A stretch of 64,000 nucleotides of DNA from Psychrobacillus sp. FSL H8-0483 (GCF_038637725.1 NZ_CP152052.1:2463501-2527500), one strand, 5' to 3'; counted from the first letter of the stretch, positions 8,605 to 16,144 are shown. The notes: a model not told the origin generated them from the letters alone. Program-made: numbers and translations.

Positions 8605-8677
8605 AGTATTATCTCCTTACATAGTTTGTTAAGTAAGTATTTCTATTTATTGCACATAATTTCCTGCAATCCTTCTT

Positions 8678-8763
8678 ACATTAACCTGCCCCTTTAGTTA
8701 AATATCAAAAAGGGCTGTCTAATGACAGCCCTTTTCTTCTAAAGCACCACGTTCGTTGAATAA
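8678..8763. repeat. Cassette-type module 4
   Basis: A partly decayed dyad (ATTAACCTGCCCCTTTAGTTA) is followed by a strong terminator hairpin (AAGGGCTGTC paired with GACAGCCCTT) and TAAAGCACCACGTTCGTTGAA. The dyad arms vary, while the order dyad, terminator, dyad is kept. Confidence 0.7.
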
Positions 8764-8774
8764 GGAATAGCAGT

Positions 8775-9209
8775 TTAATGGTATCGAAACCAAACAAACC
8801 ATCCTTTTTCCTTACTTTTTGCTAAAAATATTTGACCCTGAGCTAAATCAGCTCCGGGTGCTTTGGGGAAATCTAAACGTACAAGCCATGACTTTTCAGC
8901 AATTTCTTTGCCACAAAAGGTTTTTGCCATTCCAAAATAGCCTTCTTCTTCTTTATTACCAACTGTATTGAGAAAAGGTTTGGCAGTTACTACATTCCAC
9001 TTAGTATACATGTCAGGAAAATCATCTAATCCAGTTCCATAAGTTTTTGGTATTAAAGTATTTAACGCTTCTATTACCTCTTTTTTATCCTTAAGCGGAA
9101 TTTTCTCTAATTCACTTAATACGGGACAATTTTTAGGCTGTGCATAAGATTCAATTGAACCCAAAGTAAATAAAGATACGATTAAAATCAGTGCATACAG
9201 TTTTTTCAA
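8775..9209 (-). CDS. Secreted protein of unknown function
   Basis: This 144-residue protein has a signal peptide (positive MKK, hydrophobic core, cleavage probably after SYA near residue 23) and a mature part with two cysteines. The C-terminal half ends in KGWFVWFRYH. The start is TTG with AGAGGTG upstream. I do not recognise the family. It stands as a single gene between modules 4 and 5. Confidence 0.65.
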   Translation of the reverse strand: MKKLYALILIVSLFTLGSIESYAQPKNCPVLSELEKIPLKDKKEVIEALNTLIPKTYGTGLDDFPDMYTKWNVVTAKPFLNTVGNKEEEGYFGMAKTFCGKEIAEKSWLVRLDFPKAPGADLAQGQIFLAKSKEKGWFVWFRYH

Positions 9210-9267
9210 GAAAAATTCACCTCTTTTCTAATTACTTTCTCCAATTAGAAAAGAATTATTAATCCTT

Positions 9268-9400
9268 CTTCAACTAACCTGATCCGTTAGTTTAAGTGTA
9301 ACATTTCACATTAGATTTCTGAGATCTACTTGATGTTTTGGATAAAAAAATAGACCATCGGAATGAGGATCTTGTTTAACTAAAGCACCCGTTAGTTGAA
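9268..9400. repeat. Cassette-type module 5
   Basis: CTTCAACTAACCTGATCCGTTAG is extended by the variant tail TTTAAGTGTAACATTTCACA, also seen at 5441, 15274 and near position 40. The terminator-like spacer and an intact dyad 2 (TTTAACTAAAGCACCCGTTAG) follow. This shows what the IS110 target looked like before insertion. The gene-free stretch 9401-9519 holds nothing else recognisable. Confidence 0.75.
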
Positions 9401-9519
9401 ATTTCGTAAACCGAAATAAAATAATTACTTAAACAGGAGTGCTGACCGTTAGAGAAAGAAGCGATTGCTATTCTTGTTGTGCAATTGCCCTCTTTCCTGT
9501 TAAAGGCAAATATATACCC

Positions 9520-9864
9520 TTATGTTGAATACCTGCTTGCAATTTTCGAAGGTGAAAATGAAACTTCATATAAACCTTCAAGTTCTTTCTTTACTTTTTC
9601 TGTTAAAAACCCCTGTTTATTATGTTCTTCTTCAAGTTCAACCTTTTCCTTTTGAACTATCCCATCAATAGTCCTAAACAATTTATCAAATCTCAATATC
9701 CATTCCATTAATTCCGCCTTCAACTCGATTGAAATTGGAACATATTCTATGTCAAAGTTACAATAACATTTATTACACCAAATAGCTTCGGCACCTATAT
9801 CTGCTTCAACTTTCAAATGAGATGTTTCATTCCATTTACATAAATCTTTCATATATTTTTTCAT
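9520..9864 (-). CDS. Unknown protein with a Cys pair
   Basis: This 114-residue soluble protein has WCNKCYCNF near residue 30 that could bind metal, followed by charged helical sequence (ELEEEHNKQGFLTEKVKKELEGL). The family is not recognised. GGGGAG touches the first ATG, so translation may start at the second Met, four codons in. It lies between modules. Confidence 0.6.
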   Translation of the reverse strand: MKKYMKDLCKWNETSHLKVEADIGAEAIWCNKCYCNFDIEYVPISIELKAELMEWILRFDKLFRTIDGIVQKEKVELEEEHNKQGFLTEKVKKELEGLYEVSFSPSKIASRYST

Positions 9865-9876
9865 CTCCCCTTATTA

Positions 9877-10005
9877 AAGTAAACAGCCGCTTTTAGTTGA
9901 ACGTCCTTATATAAATAAATGCGTTACCTCTCTTAAAATTCCTCTTATTCAAACCTTCTGCGTTAGTTCAATAAGAAAAAATGCTTTACCTCTTCTTGAA
10001 GTAAA
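9877..10005. repeat. Tandem modules without a gene, interrupted by IS110
   Basis: GTAAACAGCCGCTTTTAGTTGAAC is followed after about 45 bases by a second dyad (TTATTCAAACCTTCTGCGTTAG) and the usual terminator spacer. It ends at GAAGTAAA, where IS110 copy 2 starts. Two module starts with no gene between them look like an empty or deleted cassette. Confidence 0.6.
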
Positions 10006-10131
10006 CCAGCTAATAGGATGTCAATATTTTTCTCTAAAATTCTAATTAACCTTATGTTATACTATTTTGAGCATGACAAATAGCCCTCCAAAAACCTGGA
10101 AGGTTTTCTCTTTATTACTTATAACCGTTAA

Positions 10132-11334
10132 TTACGCTATATCCAGGAAAGCTTCTTTTCTATTTAATAAAGCATAAATCCAATGAAGCAGTTTGTTAAT
10201 GCAGGCTACTATCGCTACTTTGGCAGGCTTACCTTCTGATTTCTTTTTATCATAGAATTCTTTTAGCTTTTTGTTTCTTGAACTTCTGATACCGCACAAT
10301 ACGGCAAGATACAAAGCATGGCGTAATCTACTTGAACCTCGTTTAGTAATACGATTGGTTGTGGCAGTAAACTTTCCTGATGAGTGAACACTGGGATCTA
10401 CTCCTGCAAAGGCAACTAGTTTTTTCGGATGACTAAACCGATCGATTTCACCAACCTCAGAGATTATCGTGGCAGCGATTTTTTCTCCGATTCCTGGAAT
10501 CGATTGGACAATCTTGTAGTCTTCCAATTCATTTGCCAAGGTCACTATACGAATTTCCAACTCTGAAAGGTGTCCTTGGTACTGAAATAGCATTTCAATA
10601 TACATTTGAAGATTGATTAAGTGACTATGATACACCACTTTTTGAAATGGATTTCGAGACGCGGAATCCATTAACTTTTTTGCCTTATCCAACGCCCATT
10701 GACTAGATCGTCTTGGACAAAACTCCATAACACACTCCGCTAGCTTACTTTCCCCAGCCGCTATTACATCTTCTGAAGTAGGATATTTCTTTAACATCAA
10801 TAAAGAAACCTTCGAATAAAGATCACCAAAAACCTTACGGTATTCAGGAAACACTTGATCTAAAATAGTGTGAAACTGCAGCTTAGCCTCCACATACATA
10901 TTCGTCACAATCTCCTGTTGTCTTGAAAGATTTCTAAGATTTAATAGTTGAATTCCTCTGTTTTTATGAGGTTCAAAATCTTCTTTGTAATAAAGCACAC
11001 ACAACTGATACGCATCAATTGCATCTGTTTTTACCTTTCGTAAACTGGATCTCTTAGCCTGATAAGAAATAATAGGATTAAGCAAGATATACAAAACCTC
11101 GTGCTCCTCCAAGTATTGAATAACAGGAGAATGATAATGACCTGTAGATTCTAAAATGACCATAGGCATTTGCCCAGTCATCAATTCAATCTCATTTAAA
11201 AAGCTTATAAAACGGTCTAACTCCTCTCTTGTATGCTTCATCGAAAAACTCTTTCCAAACGGCTTCGATTTATCTAAAAATGCCTGAACTTGGCTCTCTC
11301 CTTTTGCCACATCCAGACCAACTACTGGATTCAT
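10132..11334 (-). CDS. IS110-family transposase (DEDD recombinase), copy 2
   Basis: This protein is identical over 400 residues to the one at 5668-6870, with the same DEDD residues and C-terminal serine domain, and the same AGGAGGAAGC upstream. The two copies in direct orientation flank about 2.9 kb carrying plsY and three or four small genes. That segment could be deleted by homologous recombination. Confidence 0.95.
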   Translation of the reverse strand: MNPVVGLDVAKGESQVQAFLDKSKPFGKSFSMKHTREELDRFISFLNEIELMTGQMPMVILESTGHYHSPVIQYLEEHEVLYILLNPIISYQAKRSSLRKVKTDAIDAYQLCVLYYKEDFEPHKNRGIQLLNLRNLSRQQEIVTNMYVEAKLQFHTILDQVFPEYRKVFGDLYSKVSLLMLKKYPTSEDVIAAGESKLAECVMEFCPRRSSQWALDKAKKLMDSASRNPFQKVVYHSHLINLQMYIEMLFQYQGHLSELEIRIVTLANELEDYKIVQSIPGIGEKIAATIISEVGEIDRFSHPKKLVAFAGVDPSVHSSGKFTATTNRITKRGSSRLRHALYLAVLCGIRSSRNKKLKEFYDKKKSEGKPAKVAIVACINKLLHWIYALLNRKEAFLDIA

Positions 11335-11343
11335 TTTGCTTCC

Positions 11344-11524
11344 TCCTCTGACTCACTCACCAGTACCCCTATTCCTCCATGTAGTATCATAGCTTCGCTT
11401 GTTATACGAGATCTACGTCCCAACCAGCCTCAAACATGTTTCTACAAGTAGGGGGTGGACAGTTTAATTCACGGGATCATTGTCCCACGCACCCGTACGT
11501 CCTACCCTGGCTACTGATATATTA
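11344..11524 (-). ncRNA. Candidate bridge RNA of IS110 copy 2
   Basis: This is the counterpart of the 6880-7060 region in copy 1, with the same guide-like segments and hairpin. The boundaries are estimates. Confidence 0.55.
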
Positions 11525-11577
11525 AATTCTATAAAAATAAGGTCAACCAGTAAAAACTGGTTAACCTTATAATACGA

Positions 11578-11597
11578 AGCACCCGTTAGTTGAATTA
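11578..11597. repeat. Half-dyad right of IS110 copy 2
   Basis: GCACCCGTTAGTTGAATT completes the module dyad that IS110 copy 2 split. Confidence 0.65.
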
Positions 11598-11602
11598 GCC
11601 AA

Positions 11603-11692
11603 TTATTCATTTTTCTTTTTTAAATAGAATGCTATTAATATAATGATTTCTAAAACAATAATTAACCACAAAATTGGCTGAACTTGTTCCAC
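11603..11692 (-). CDS. Tiny single-helix membrane peptide
   Basis: This 29-residue frame starts with GTG. A short polar start (VEQVQP) leads into a long hydrophobic helix and a KKKNE tail, the layout of a small one-pass membrane protein. AGGAGGG lies about 25 bases upstream, further than ideal. It is a single gene position between two modules, where a cassette gene is expected. Its reality is uncertain. Confidence 0.35.
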   Translation of the reverse strand: MEQVQPILWLIIVLEIIILIAFYLKKKNE

Positions 11693-11726
11693 GGTGTACC
11701 GCCAACACTTCCGTTTGCCCTCCTAT

Positions 11727-11810
11727 TTAACCAAACGTATTCTCCCATATAATGATTGCAATTAGTTGCGTAGATAATGCCAGAATAACCAACAATAGAA
11801 ATCTTTTCAT
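11727..11810 (-). CDS. Tiny hydrophobic peptide upstream of the 29-residue peptide
   Basis: This 27-residue frame reads MKRFLLLVILALST and so on, with a hydrophobic core and an acidic/aromatic end (WENTFG). A G-rich site (AAGGGGGAAAAG) precedes it. A five-codon mini-frame overlaps its start as ATGA. It could be a separate peptide or the first half of a frameshifted gene whose second half is at 11603-11692. Confidence 0.35.
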   Translation of the reverse strand: MKRFLLLVILALSTQLIAIIIWENTFG

Positions 11811-11858
11811 TTTCTTTTCATTTTCTTTTCCCCCTTTTCCAATTATTAGTAATTATCT

Positions 11859-11951
11859 TTATTGAACTAACCTGCTGCGTTAGTTGAATAAGAAAAAAGA
11901 CTTGCCTAAGCAACCCATCATCTTCAACTAAAGCACTCGTTAGTTGAAGAA
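11859..11951. repeat. Cassette-type module 7
   Basis: Dyad 1 is TTGAACTAACCTGCTGCGTTAG. The spacer holds a GTTGC/GCAAC-type terminator hairpin with T run on the minus strand. Dyad 2 is TTCAACTAAAGCACTCGTTAG with the arm TTGAA. It is one of the best preserved copies. Confidence 0.8.
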
Positions 11952-11971
11952 CAAATATTGTAGTTGGATAG

Positions 11972-12253
11972 TTATACATCTGATTTTTGGTTAATACTTT
12001 TTGATTTTATAAACTTAATAATGAATAGAATTATAACTAAAATCATAAGAAACTGACCTAAATGGAGTAGCCCCGTTCCTAAGGGATAGTTTATTGCATA
12101 TTCTTTTTGATATTCCAATAGTTCTTTATTGCTTATAAGATTGATATCTTGTAAAGGGATAAGGATGGTTTGTAATATAAATCCAATTACTATTAAACAA
12201 ATTGATATAAAACTTATGCTAAAAAGTGTTATCTTATTGAACATAAATTCCAT
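11972..12253 (-). CDS. Small two-helix membrane protein, unknown
   Basis: This 93-residue protein has two membrane helices (about 8-30 and 62-84) and a loop with LLEYQKEYAINYPLGTG between them; the tail is basic. GAGGTGATATT precedes the ATG. No family is recognised. It is a single gene between modules 7 and 8. Confidence 0.65.
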   Translation of the reverse strand: MEFMFNKITLFSISFISICLIVIGFILQTILIPLQDINLISNKELLEYQKEYAINYPLGTGLLHLGQFLMILVIILFIIKFIKSKSINQKSDV

Positions 12254-12381
12254 AATATCACCTCATTTTTTTGCTACTTCTTACACAGACGTTTTCAGAT
12301 AATAAAAGTTGTACGATACAAAAGAATACTCCTAGATATTTCCACCATTATTCTTAAGCAGAGCCTTTATTTAACACTTAC

Positions 12382-12463
12382 TTATTCAACTAACCTGCTG
12401 CTTTAGTTCAATAAGAAAAACGCTTTACTCCTTCTTGAAGTAAAGCACTCGTTAGTTGAATAA
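12382..12463. repeat. Cassette-type module 8
   Basis: Dyad 1 (TTATTCAACTAACCTGCTGC), a GCTTTACT/AGTAAAGC-type terminator spacer, and dyad 2 (GTAAAGCACTCGTTAGTTGAA) lie between two minus-strand small genes. Confidence 0.8.
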
Positions 12464-12469
12464 CTAAGC

Positions 12470-12802
12470 TTATTTGTGATACTCAATAGTTTCAATATCA
12501 CTAAGAAAAATTAAACCATTTCTTTTTATCGTGTATCTTACGAAGTATGTCTTATCTTTCTGAATTAAATTCATTACCATTGGTTCCCTAACAATTACTT
12601 TAATCTCTTCTTGATGTCCCACTGGGGCATTGGGGTTAAATCCCTTTATCCATGCTTCATTGTTATCGTTAGAATACCCTTTTTCAGTGACAGTAAAATC
12701 AATTACAGTTAACACAGACGAAAAAGAATTATAAATTAAAAAAACAATCAAAAAGGCAACAGAAATTGTTATAGCCGACAATAAAATTCTTTTACTCTTC
12801 AT
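12470..12802 (-). CDS. Membrane-anchored protein, unknown
   Basis: This 110-residue protein has one N-terminal helix (about 8-27) and a beta-rich extracytoplasmic domain (VIDFTVTEKGY, IKVIVREPMVM, YFVRYTIKRNGLIFLSD). AGGAAGGGGAATTTT precedes the ATG. No family is recognised. It is a single gene in the array. Confidence 0.65.
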   Translation of the reverse strand: MKSKRILLSAITISVAFLIVFLIYNSFSSVLTVIDFTVTEKGYSNDNNEAWIKGFNPNAPVGHQEEIKVIVREPMVMNLIQKDKTYFVRYTIKRNGLIFLSDIETIEYHK

Positions 12803-12815
12803 AAAATTCCCCTTC

Positions 12816-12895
12816 CTTCACTATCCTGCTGCGTTAGTTCAATAAGAAAAAGCTCCCTTACAGGCAGCCACTTGCTTAACTAAAGCACCCGTTAG
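12816..12895. repeat. Cassette-type module 9, interrupted by a second IS110 type
   Basis: Dyad 1 (CTATCCTGCTGCGTTAGTTC), the terminator spacer and dyad 2 up to GCACCCGTTAG are present. The rest of the arm (TTGAA) resumes at 14501 on the far side of the inserted element. Confidence 0.75.
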
Positions 12896-12929
12896 CCATC
12901 CATGAAGCGCAAAATCAGCGCTTCACCAC

Positions 12930-13150
12930 AGAGAATGAAAATGGTGAAAAACCGTCCATACTGATTCTACGGCTGGGAGAGGAAGGTCGATGAACTATGG
13001 TGCCTTAGAGCCCATCCGTTAGTCTGACTCCAACGACCACGGTGCACCACTGACTGTCGCTCCCTTACAGGAAGCACACATGGTAGATTAATCCTATTCT
13101 GATTGTTGCACCAGCCTCCAATAATATTAAGAGCCGTAGAAAGGATGTTT
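12930..13150 (+). ncRNA. Candidate bridge RNA of the second IS110 element
   Basis: The noncoding leader holds CCATCCGTTAG (to 13022), matching the target CACCCGTTAG at the left junction in 9 of 10 bases. It also holds CATGGTAG at 13079-13086, identical to the last 8 bases of the element (14493-14500). These are in the order expected for target and donor guide loops. The RNA ends are estimates. Confidence 0.5.
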
Positions 13151-13153
13151 TCA

Positions 13154-14377
13154 ATGGATATAGTCATTGAAAGAGCATGTGGTATGGATGTTCATAAGGA
13201 CAATATAACTGCATGTATTATCACACCAGAAGGAAAGGAGATTCAAACGTTTTCAACTAAAACTGTATTTTTAATACAGTTGGTGGACTGGATTAAACAG
13301 CTGAATTGTACGCATGTCGCCATGGAGAGCACGAGTGTTTACTGGAAACCTATTGTGAATTTATTAGAAGCTGAAGATATTGAGTTTCTAGTTGTGAATG
13401 CCCAGCATATGAAGGCAGTGCCTGGACGTAAAACAGATGTGAAGGATGCAGAATGGATTGCCAAACTACTCCGCCATGGTCTTCTCAAAGCTAGTTATAT
13501 TCCTGACCGTGATCAACGGGAACTACGTGAACTTGTTCGCTATCGTCGGAGTATTATTGAAGAACGTGCCAGACAGCATAATCGGATTCAAAAGGTATTG
13601 GAAGGTGCGAACATTAAGTTAGGTTCTGTTGTTTCAGATGTGTTGGGCGTTTCAGCAAGGGATATGCTTCATGCGATCGCCGAAGGCGAAGATGATCCTG
13701 AAAAACTTGCAAATTTTGCTCGACGAACAATGAAAAAGAAGAAAGATGAACTGGAACTCGCCCTTAAAGGTTATATCAATTCACATCAACGTCTTATGTT
13801 GAAAACCATTTTAAAGCATATTGATTTTTTGACGGAGCAAATCGAGATGCTCGATCAAGAAGTGGCGGAAAGAGTAAGCGCCAATAAAGAAGATGTTGAA
13901 CGACTAGATTCTATTCCTGGCATTGCTACAAGAATGGCGGAGCAAATTTTATCTGAAATCGGAACGGATATTAAGAATCAGTTTCCAAGTGCAGCTCATA
14001 TGTGCTCTTGGGCAGGATTAGTTCCTGGACATAATGAAAGTGCGGGAAAAAGGAAATCAACTAAAACCAAAAAAGGAAACAAATATTTGAGATCAGCATT
14101 AACAGAAGCAGCTCATTCTGTAAGAGGTTCCAAAAACTATCTCGGTGCTTTGTATCGTCGTACAGCAGCAAGAAAAGGTAAGAAACGAGCAGGAATTGTC
14201 GTCGCTCATGCCATGTTACGCATCTCCTATTATCTCTTAACTCGAAAAGAAATGTACGTAGACTTAGGCGAAGACTACTTTGATAAAAAGAGACAACAGT
14301 CAATTGTTCGACATTCCTTACGAAGACTTGAGAGTTTAGGATACACAGTTACGTTACAAGAACCTGAAGCGTCTTAA
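13154..14377 (+). CDS. IS110-family transposase
   Basis: This 407-residue recombinase has the DEDD residues in ACGMDVHKDN, VAMESTSVYW and KTDVKDAEW. A C-terminal domain contains SIPGIATRMAEQILSEIG and NESAGKRKSTKTKKGN with the likely catalytic serine. The frame is open from 13103, but the Met at 13154 follows AAAGGATG at a normal distance and opens the conserved domain. It is clearly a different IS110 lineage from the 400-residue copies. Confidence 0.92.
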   Translation: MDIVIERACGMDVHKDNITACIITPEGKEIQTFSTKTVFLIQLVDWIKQLNCTHVAMESTSVYWKPIVNLLEAEDIEFLVVNAQHMKAVPGRKTDVKDAEWIAKLLRHGLLKASYIPDRDQRELRELVRYRRSIIEERARQHNRIQKVLEGANIKLGSVVSDVLGVSARDMLHAIAEGEDDPEKLANFARRTMKKKKDELELALKGYINSHQRLMLKTILKHIDFLTEQIEMLDQEVAERVSANKEDVERLDSIPGIATRMAEQILSEIGTDIKNQFPSAAHMCSWAGLVPGHNESAGKRKSTKTKKGNKYLRSALTEAAHSVRGSKNYLGALYRRTAARKGKKRAGIVVAHAMLRISYYLLTRKEMYVDLGEDYFDKKRQQSIVRHSLRRLESLGYTVTLQEPEAS

Positions 14378-14527
14378 TCCAGTCCACCTACCTACAATAG
14401 TTCAATGAATTACGCGCTCTCCTTTTTTTTTAACGAATGAGCTGCGTCTTATTAAGTATTGCCTTTTTCCCTAAATTACAGAAGTTTATTTTCATGGTAG
14501 TTGAAAATGATTCATTTAAGATGATAG

Positions 14528-14785
14528 TTATACGAAAGTAAAACCAATTATTAGAATTATTGCCATCAAACTAAAGAATGACCAATTAACAATTCGTCTT
14601 TCTTTTACTGTAAGAAATTTGGATTCCATAAAATTTAAACTATTTAGGATAAAAATAAGTCCAAAGAATATGAGTCCATTTCCTATGACATCATCTGTGA
14701 TTAAAATGTACCTTATACCAGCAATCAATATTAATAAAGTACCTATATATCCAATGATAATATAAAAGTAATGGTTCTTTTTCAT
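14528..14785 (-). CDS. Small multi-helix membrane protein, unknown
   Basis: About 85 residues with three hydrophobic helices. The frame continues 11 codons upstream to a GTG (14818) that has no clear ribosome site, whereas GAGAGGGAG and GGTGG lie before the Met at 14785. The exact start is uncertain. It is a single gene between module 9 and module 10. Confidence 0.6.
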   Translation of the reverse strand: MKKNHYFYIIIGYIGTLLILIAGIRYILITDDVIGNGLIFFGLIFILNSLNFMESKFLTVKERRIVNWSFFSLMAIILIIGFTFV

Positions 14786-14835
14786 ATCCACCAACTTCCA
14801 CTCCCTCTCTGCAAACACTTCTTTAAGTATGCCTT

Positions 14836-14926
14836 CTTGTTCAACTAACCTGCTGCGTTAGTTCAATAAGAAAAAAGAGTTGCCTAAGCAACCCATGATC
14901 TTTAACTAAAGCACCACGTTAGTGAA
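14836..14926. repeat. Cassette-type module 10
   Basis: A canonical copy: GTTCAACTAACCTGCTGC with arm GTTAGTTCAA, then a terminator hairpin GTTGC-TTAG-GCAAC with T6 on the minus strand, then TTTAACTAAAGCACCACG with arm TTAG. Confidence 0.8.
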
Positions 14927-14931
14927 AATAA

Positions 14932-15153
14932 CTATATAACTAATGCCAAAACAATAATTACGATAAATGCCAAAGTGAAGAAAACCCCTCTTATTATAAG
15001 GGAACGCCTTACATATGCCTCATCTACTTTAGGTTCCTCAGTATATGCTGGTTGAAACCACAATCGAATAGCCTTTGTTGGATTTTTATATTGCCAAATC
15101 GAAATAACATAGAATGCAATCACTACGATAAAAAATAAAATTGTATTAAACAT
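14932..15153 (-). CDS. DUF6199-like small membrane protein
   Basis: This 73-residue protein has a helix at each end (about 4-20 and 52-72). The central motif YKNPTKAIRLWFQPAYTEEP resembles the DUF6199 family (function unknown). CTGGAGGGAATTAT precedes the ATG. It is the first gene of the array read in the minus direction. Confidence 0.55.
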   Translation of the reverse strand: MFNTILFFIVVIAFYVISIWQYKNPTKAIRLWFQPAYTEEPKVDEAYVRRSLIIRGVFFTLAFIVIIVLALVI

Positions 15154-15253
15154 ATAATTCCCTCCAGCCCCGTTCCTTTAATACGTTTGAAACGAATTGA
15201 GGTTCCATTTTTTAGTTAATTTTCCATTTGAAATTTTAAAAAATGTATTTTGC

Positions 15254-15373
15254 TTGTTCAACTAACCTGCTGCGTTAGTTTAAGTGAAATCCTTCACAAT
15301 CTATAGTTATTTTAACATAAATATCCAATAAAAAAATCACCTCACAGAAAAACTAGAGAGGTGATTTTAACCA
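15254..15373. repeat. Array-end module and hairpin
   Basis: Dyad GTTCAACTAACCTGCTGC with arm GTTAG, plus the TTTAAGTG...TTCACA variant tail, but no dyad 2. AAAATCACCTC paired with GAGGTGATTTT (about 15335-15373) forms a hairpin that can terminate in either direction. This is the outer border of the array. Confidence 0.6.
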
Positions 15374-15509
15374 TCTTTATTAAATTCAAACTAAACTTTG
15401 AATTCTATATAATTTCTTATAAATATCAGTAGCCTACTTTAATACAATATTATATTGTAATAATATAATACCTATGCTATAATAATCTAGTAAACAACAT
15501 TACTTCGTT

Positions 15510-15539
15510 TTGACATCCAATAATATCGATTGAAATAAT
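15510..15539 (+). promoter_or_regulatory. Sigma-A-type promoter of a candidate small RNA
   Basis: TTGACA at 15510-15515 and AATAAT at 15534-15539 with an 18-bp spacer. No open frame follows; a structured segment with its own terminator does. Confidence 0.45.
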
Positions 15540-15545
15540 TTCACT

Positions 15546-15653
15546 GGTTTGATCCCAGTCGGCATTATTGGGTGCCAAACCCGCAAGAACTCTTAAGGAA
15601 CGAAGGGTTCTTCAGAAAAAAAGCATTATCTCTCTTGAGATAATGCTTTTTTT
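15546..15653 (+). ncRNA. Candidate structured small RNA of about 108 nt
   Basis: A stem GGTTTG/CAAACC (15546-15551 and 15576-15581) encloses CCCA/TGGG (15554-15557 and 15569-15572). A second stem AAGAAC/GTTCTT (15585-15590 and 15607-15612) follows. The terminator stem AAGCATTATCTC with a TCTT loop ends in T7 at about 15653. Promoter, nested stems and terminator together suggest an independent RNA. I do not recognise a known riboswitch or RNA family. Confidence 0.45.
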
Positions 15654-15693
15654 ATTGGTTATGATGTTACAAATCAAAAGTATCCTTCCACCT

Positions 15694-16144
15694 TTATTCC
15701 TCCTGCAATAAAATACCATCTTTCTCATCATAAATTTTATAATGCACACCAAAATCAGAGCCTTCGTAATAGTCGACCTCGTAGTACGCTTTATCTAGTG
15801 ACTCTTCATCCCTCCTTTTAATGAAACACTAAAAAATAATTCTTCTTCTAAGCTAGGAAATAGAATATCTAAAGAAGCATTTTTTGTGCTCTCGTAATAA
15901 TAAATTGAACTAGCACCAGTCGCTGTGTTATTTTCGCCCTTAATTATTTTTGGAGAAACTGTCACAACATCCAAAATACTAATAGTGATACAAGTACACC
16001 TAACATGAGTCCAATTTGTAAACTATAGTATTTAATTCGTGGTAGTTGCTCTCTCTTTTGGTAACTTTATAAATATTGAAAGCCTGCTACACTTAATATA
16101 AAAACAATAAATGTAAGGAAAAATCCACCGATTATTTCTAACAT
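15694..16144 (-). pseudogene. Decayed membrane protein gene
   Basis: A Met-started frame encodes a membrane helix (LTFIVFILSVAGFQYL), meets an in-frame TAA, and continues into a basic loop and second helix (MLGVLVSLLVFWML). Two frame changes are then needed to read a C-terminal domain (SPKIIKGENNTATGASS... then DEESLDKAYYEVDYYEGS) that ends at TAA 15694. One nonsense and two frameshift changes make a pseudogene most likely. Confidence 0.5.

Larger units (their letters stand above)
10006..11577 (-). mobile_element. IS110-family element, copy 2
   Basis: This has the same 1572-bp length as copy 1, the encoded proteins are identical, and the noncoding ends match by eye throughout. It is inserted at the same position of a different module, again between TAAA and GCACCCGTTAG, and in the same orientation. 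The guide-like GCACCCGT is at 11489-11496. Confidence 0.9.
12896..14500 (+). mobile_element. Second IS110-family element (different subgroup)
   Basis: The element is about 1.6 kb, unrelated in sequence to the two copies above. The left end begins CCATCC with a GAAGCGC/GCGCTTC hairpin, and the right end finishes CATGGTAG. The ends are inferred from the module flanks (GTTAG on the left, TTGAA on the right) and from the deleted relative at 39426-39603. It lies opposite in orientation to the array genes. Confidence 0.8.

Noticed and set aside
5424..15290. Calling the array a confirmed integron
   Set aside because: No integron integrase, attI or promoter arrangement is visible in the window; only the module architecture and gene layout support the idea.
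7400..15300. Regularly recurring repeats could be read as a CRISPR array
   Set aside because: The intervals are whole genes of different lengths, the repeats are variable dyads with terminators, and no cas genes are present.
15546..15612. Possible T-box or known riboswitch
   Set aside because: The T-box sequence AGGGTGGNACCGCG is absent, no known riboswitch core was recognised and no gene follows in the same direction.
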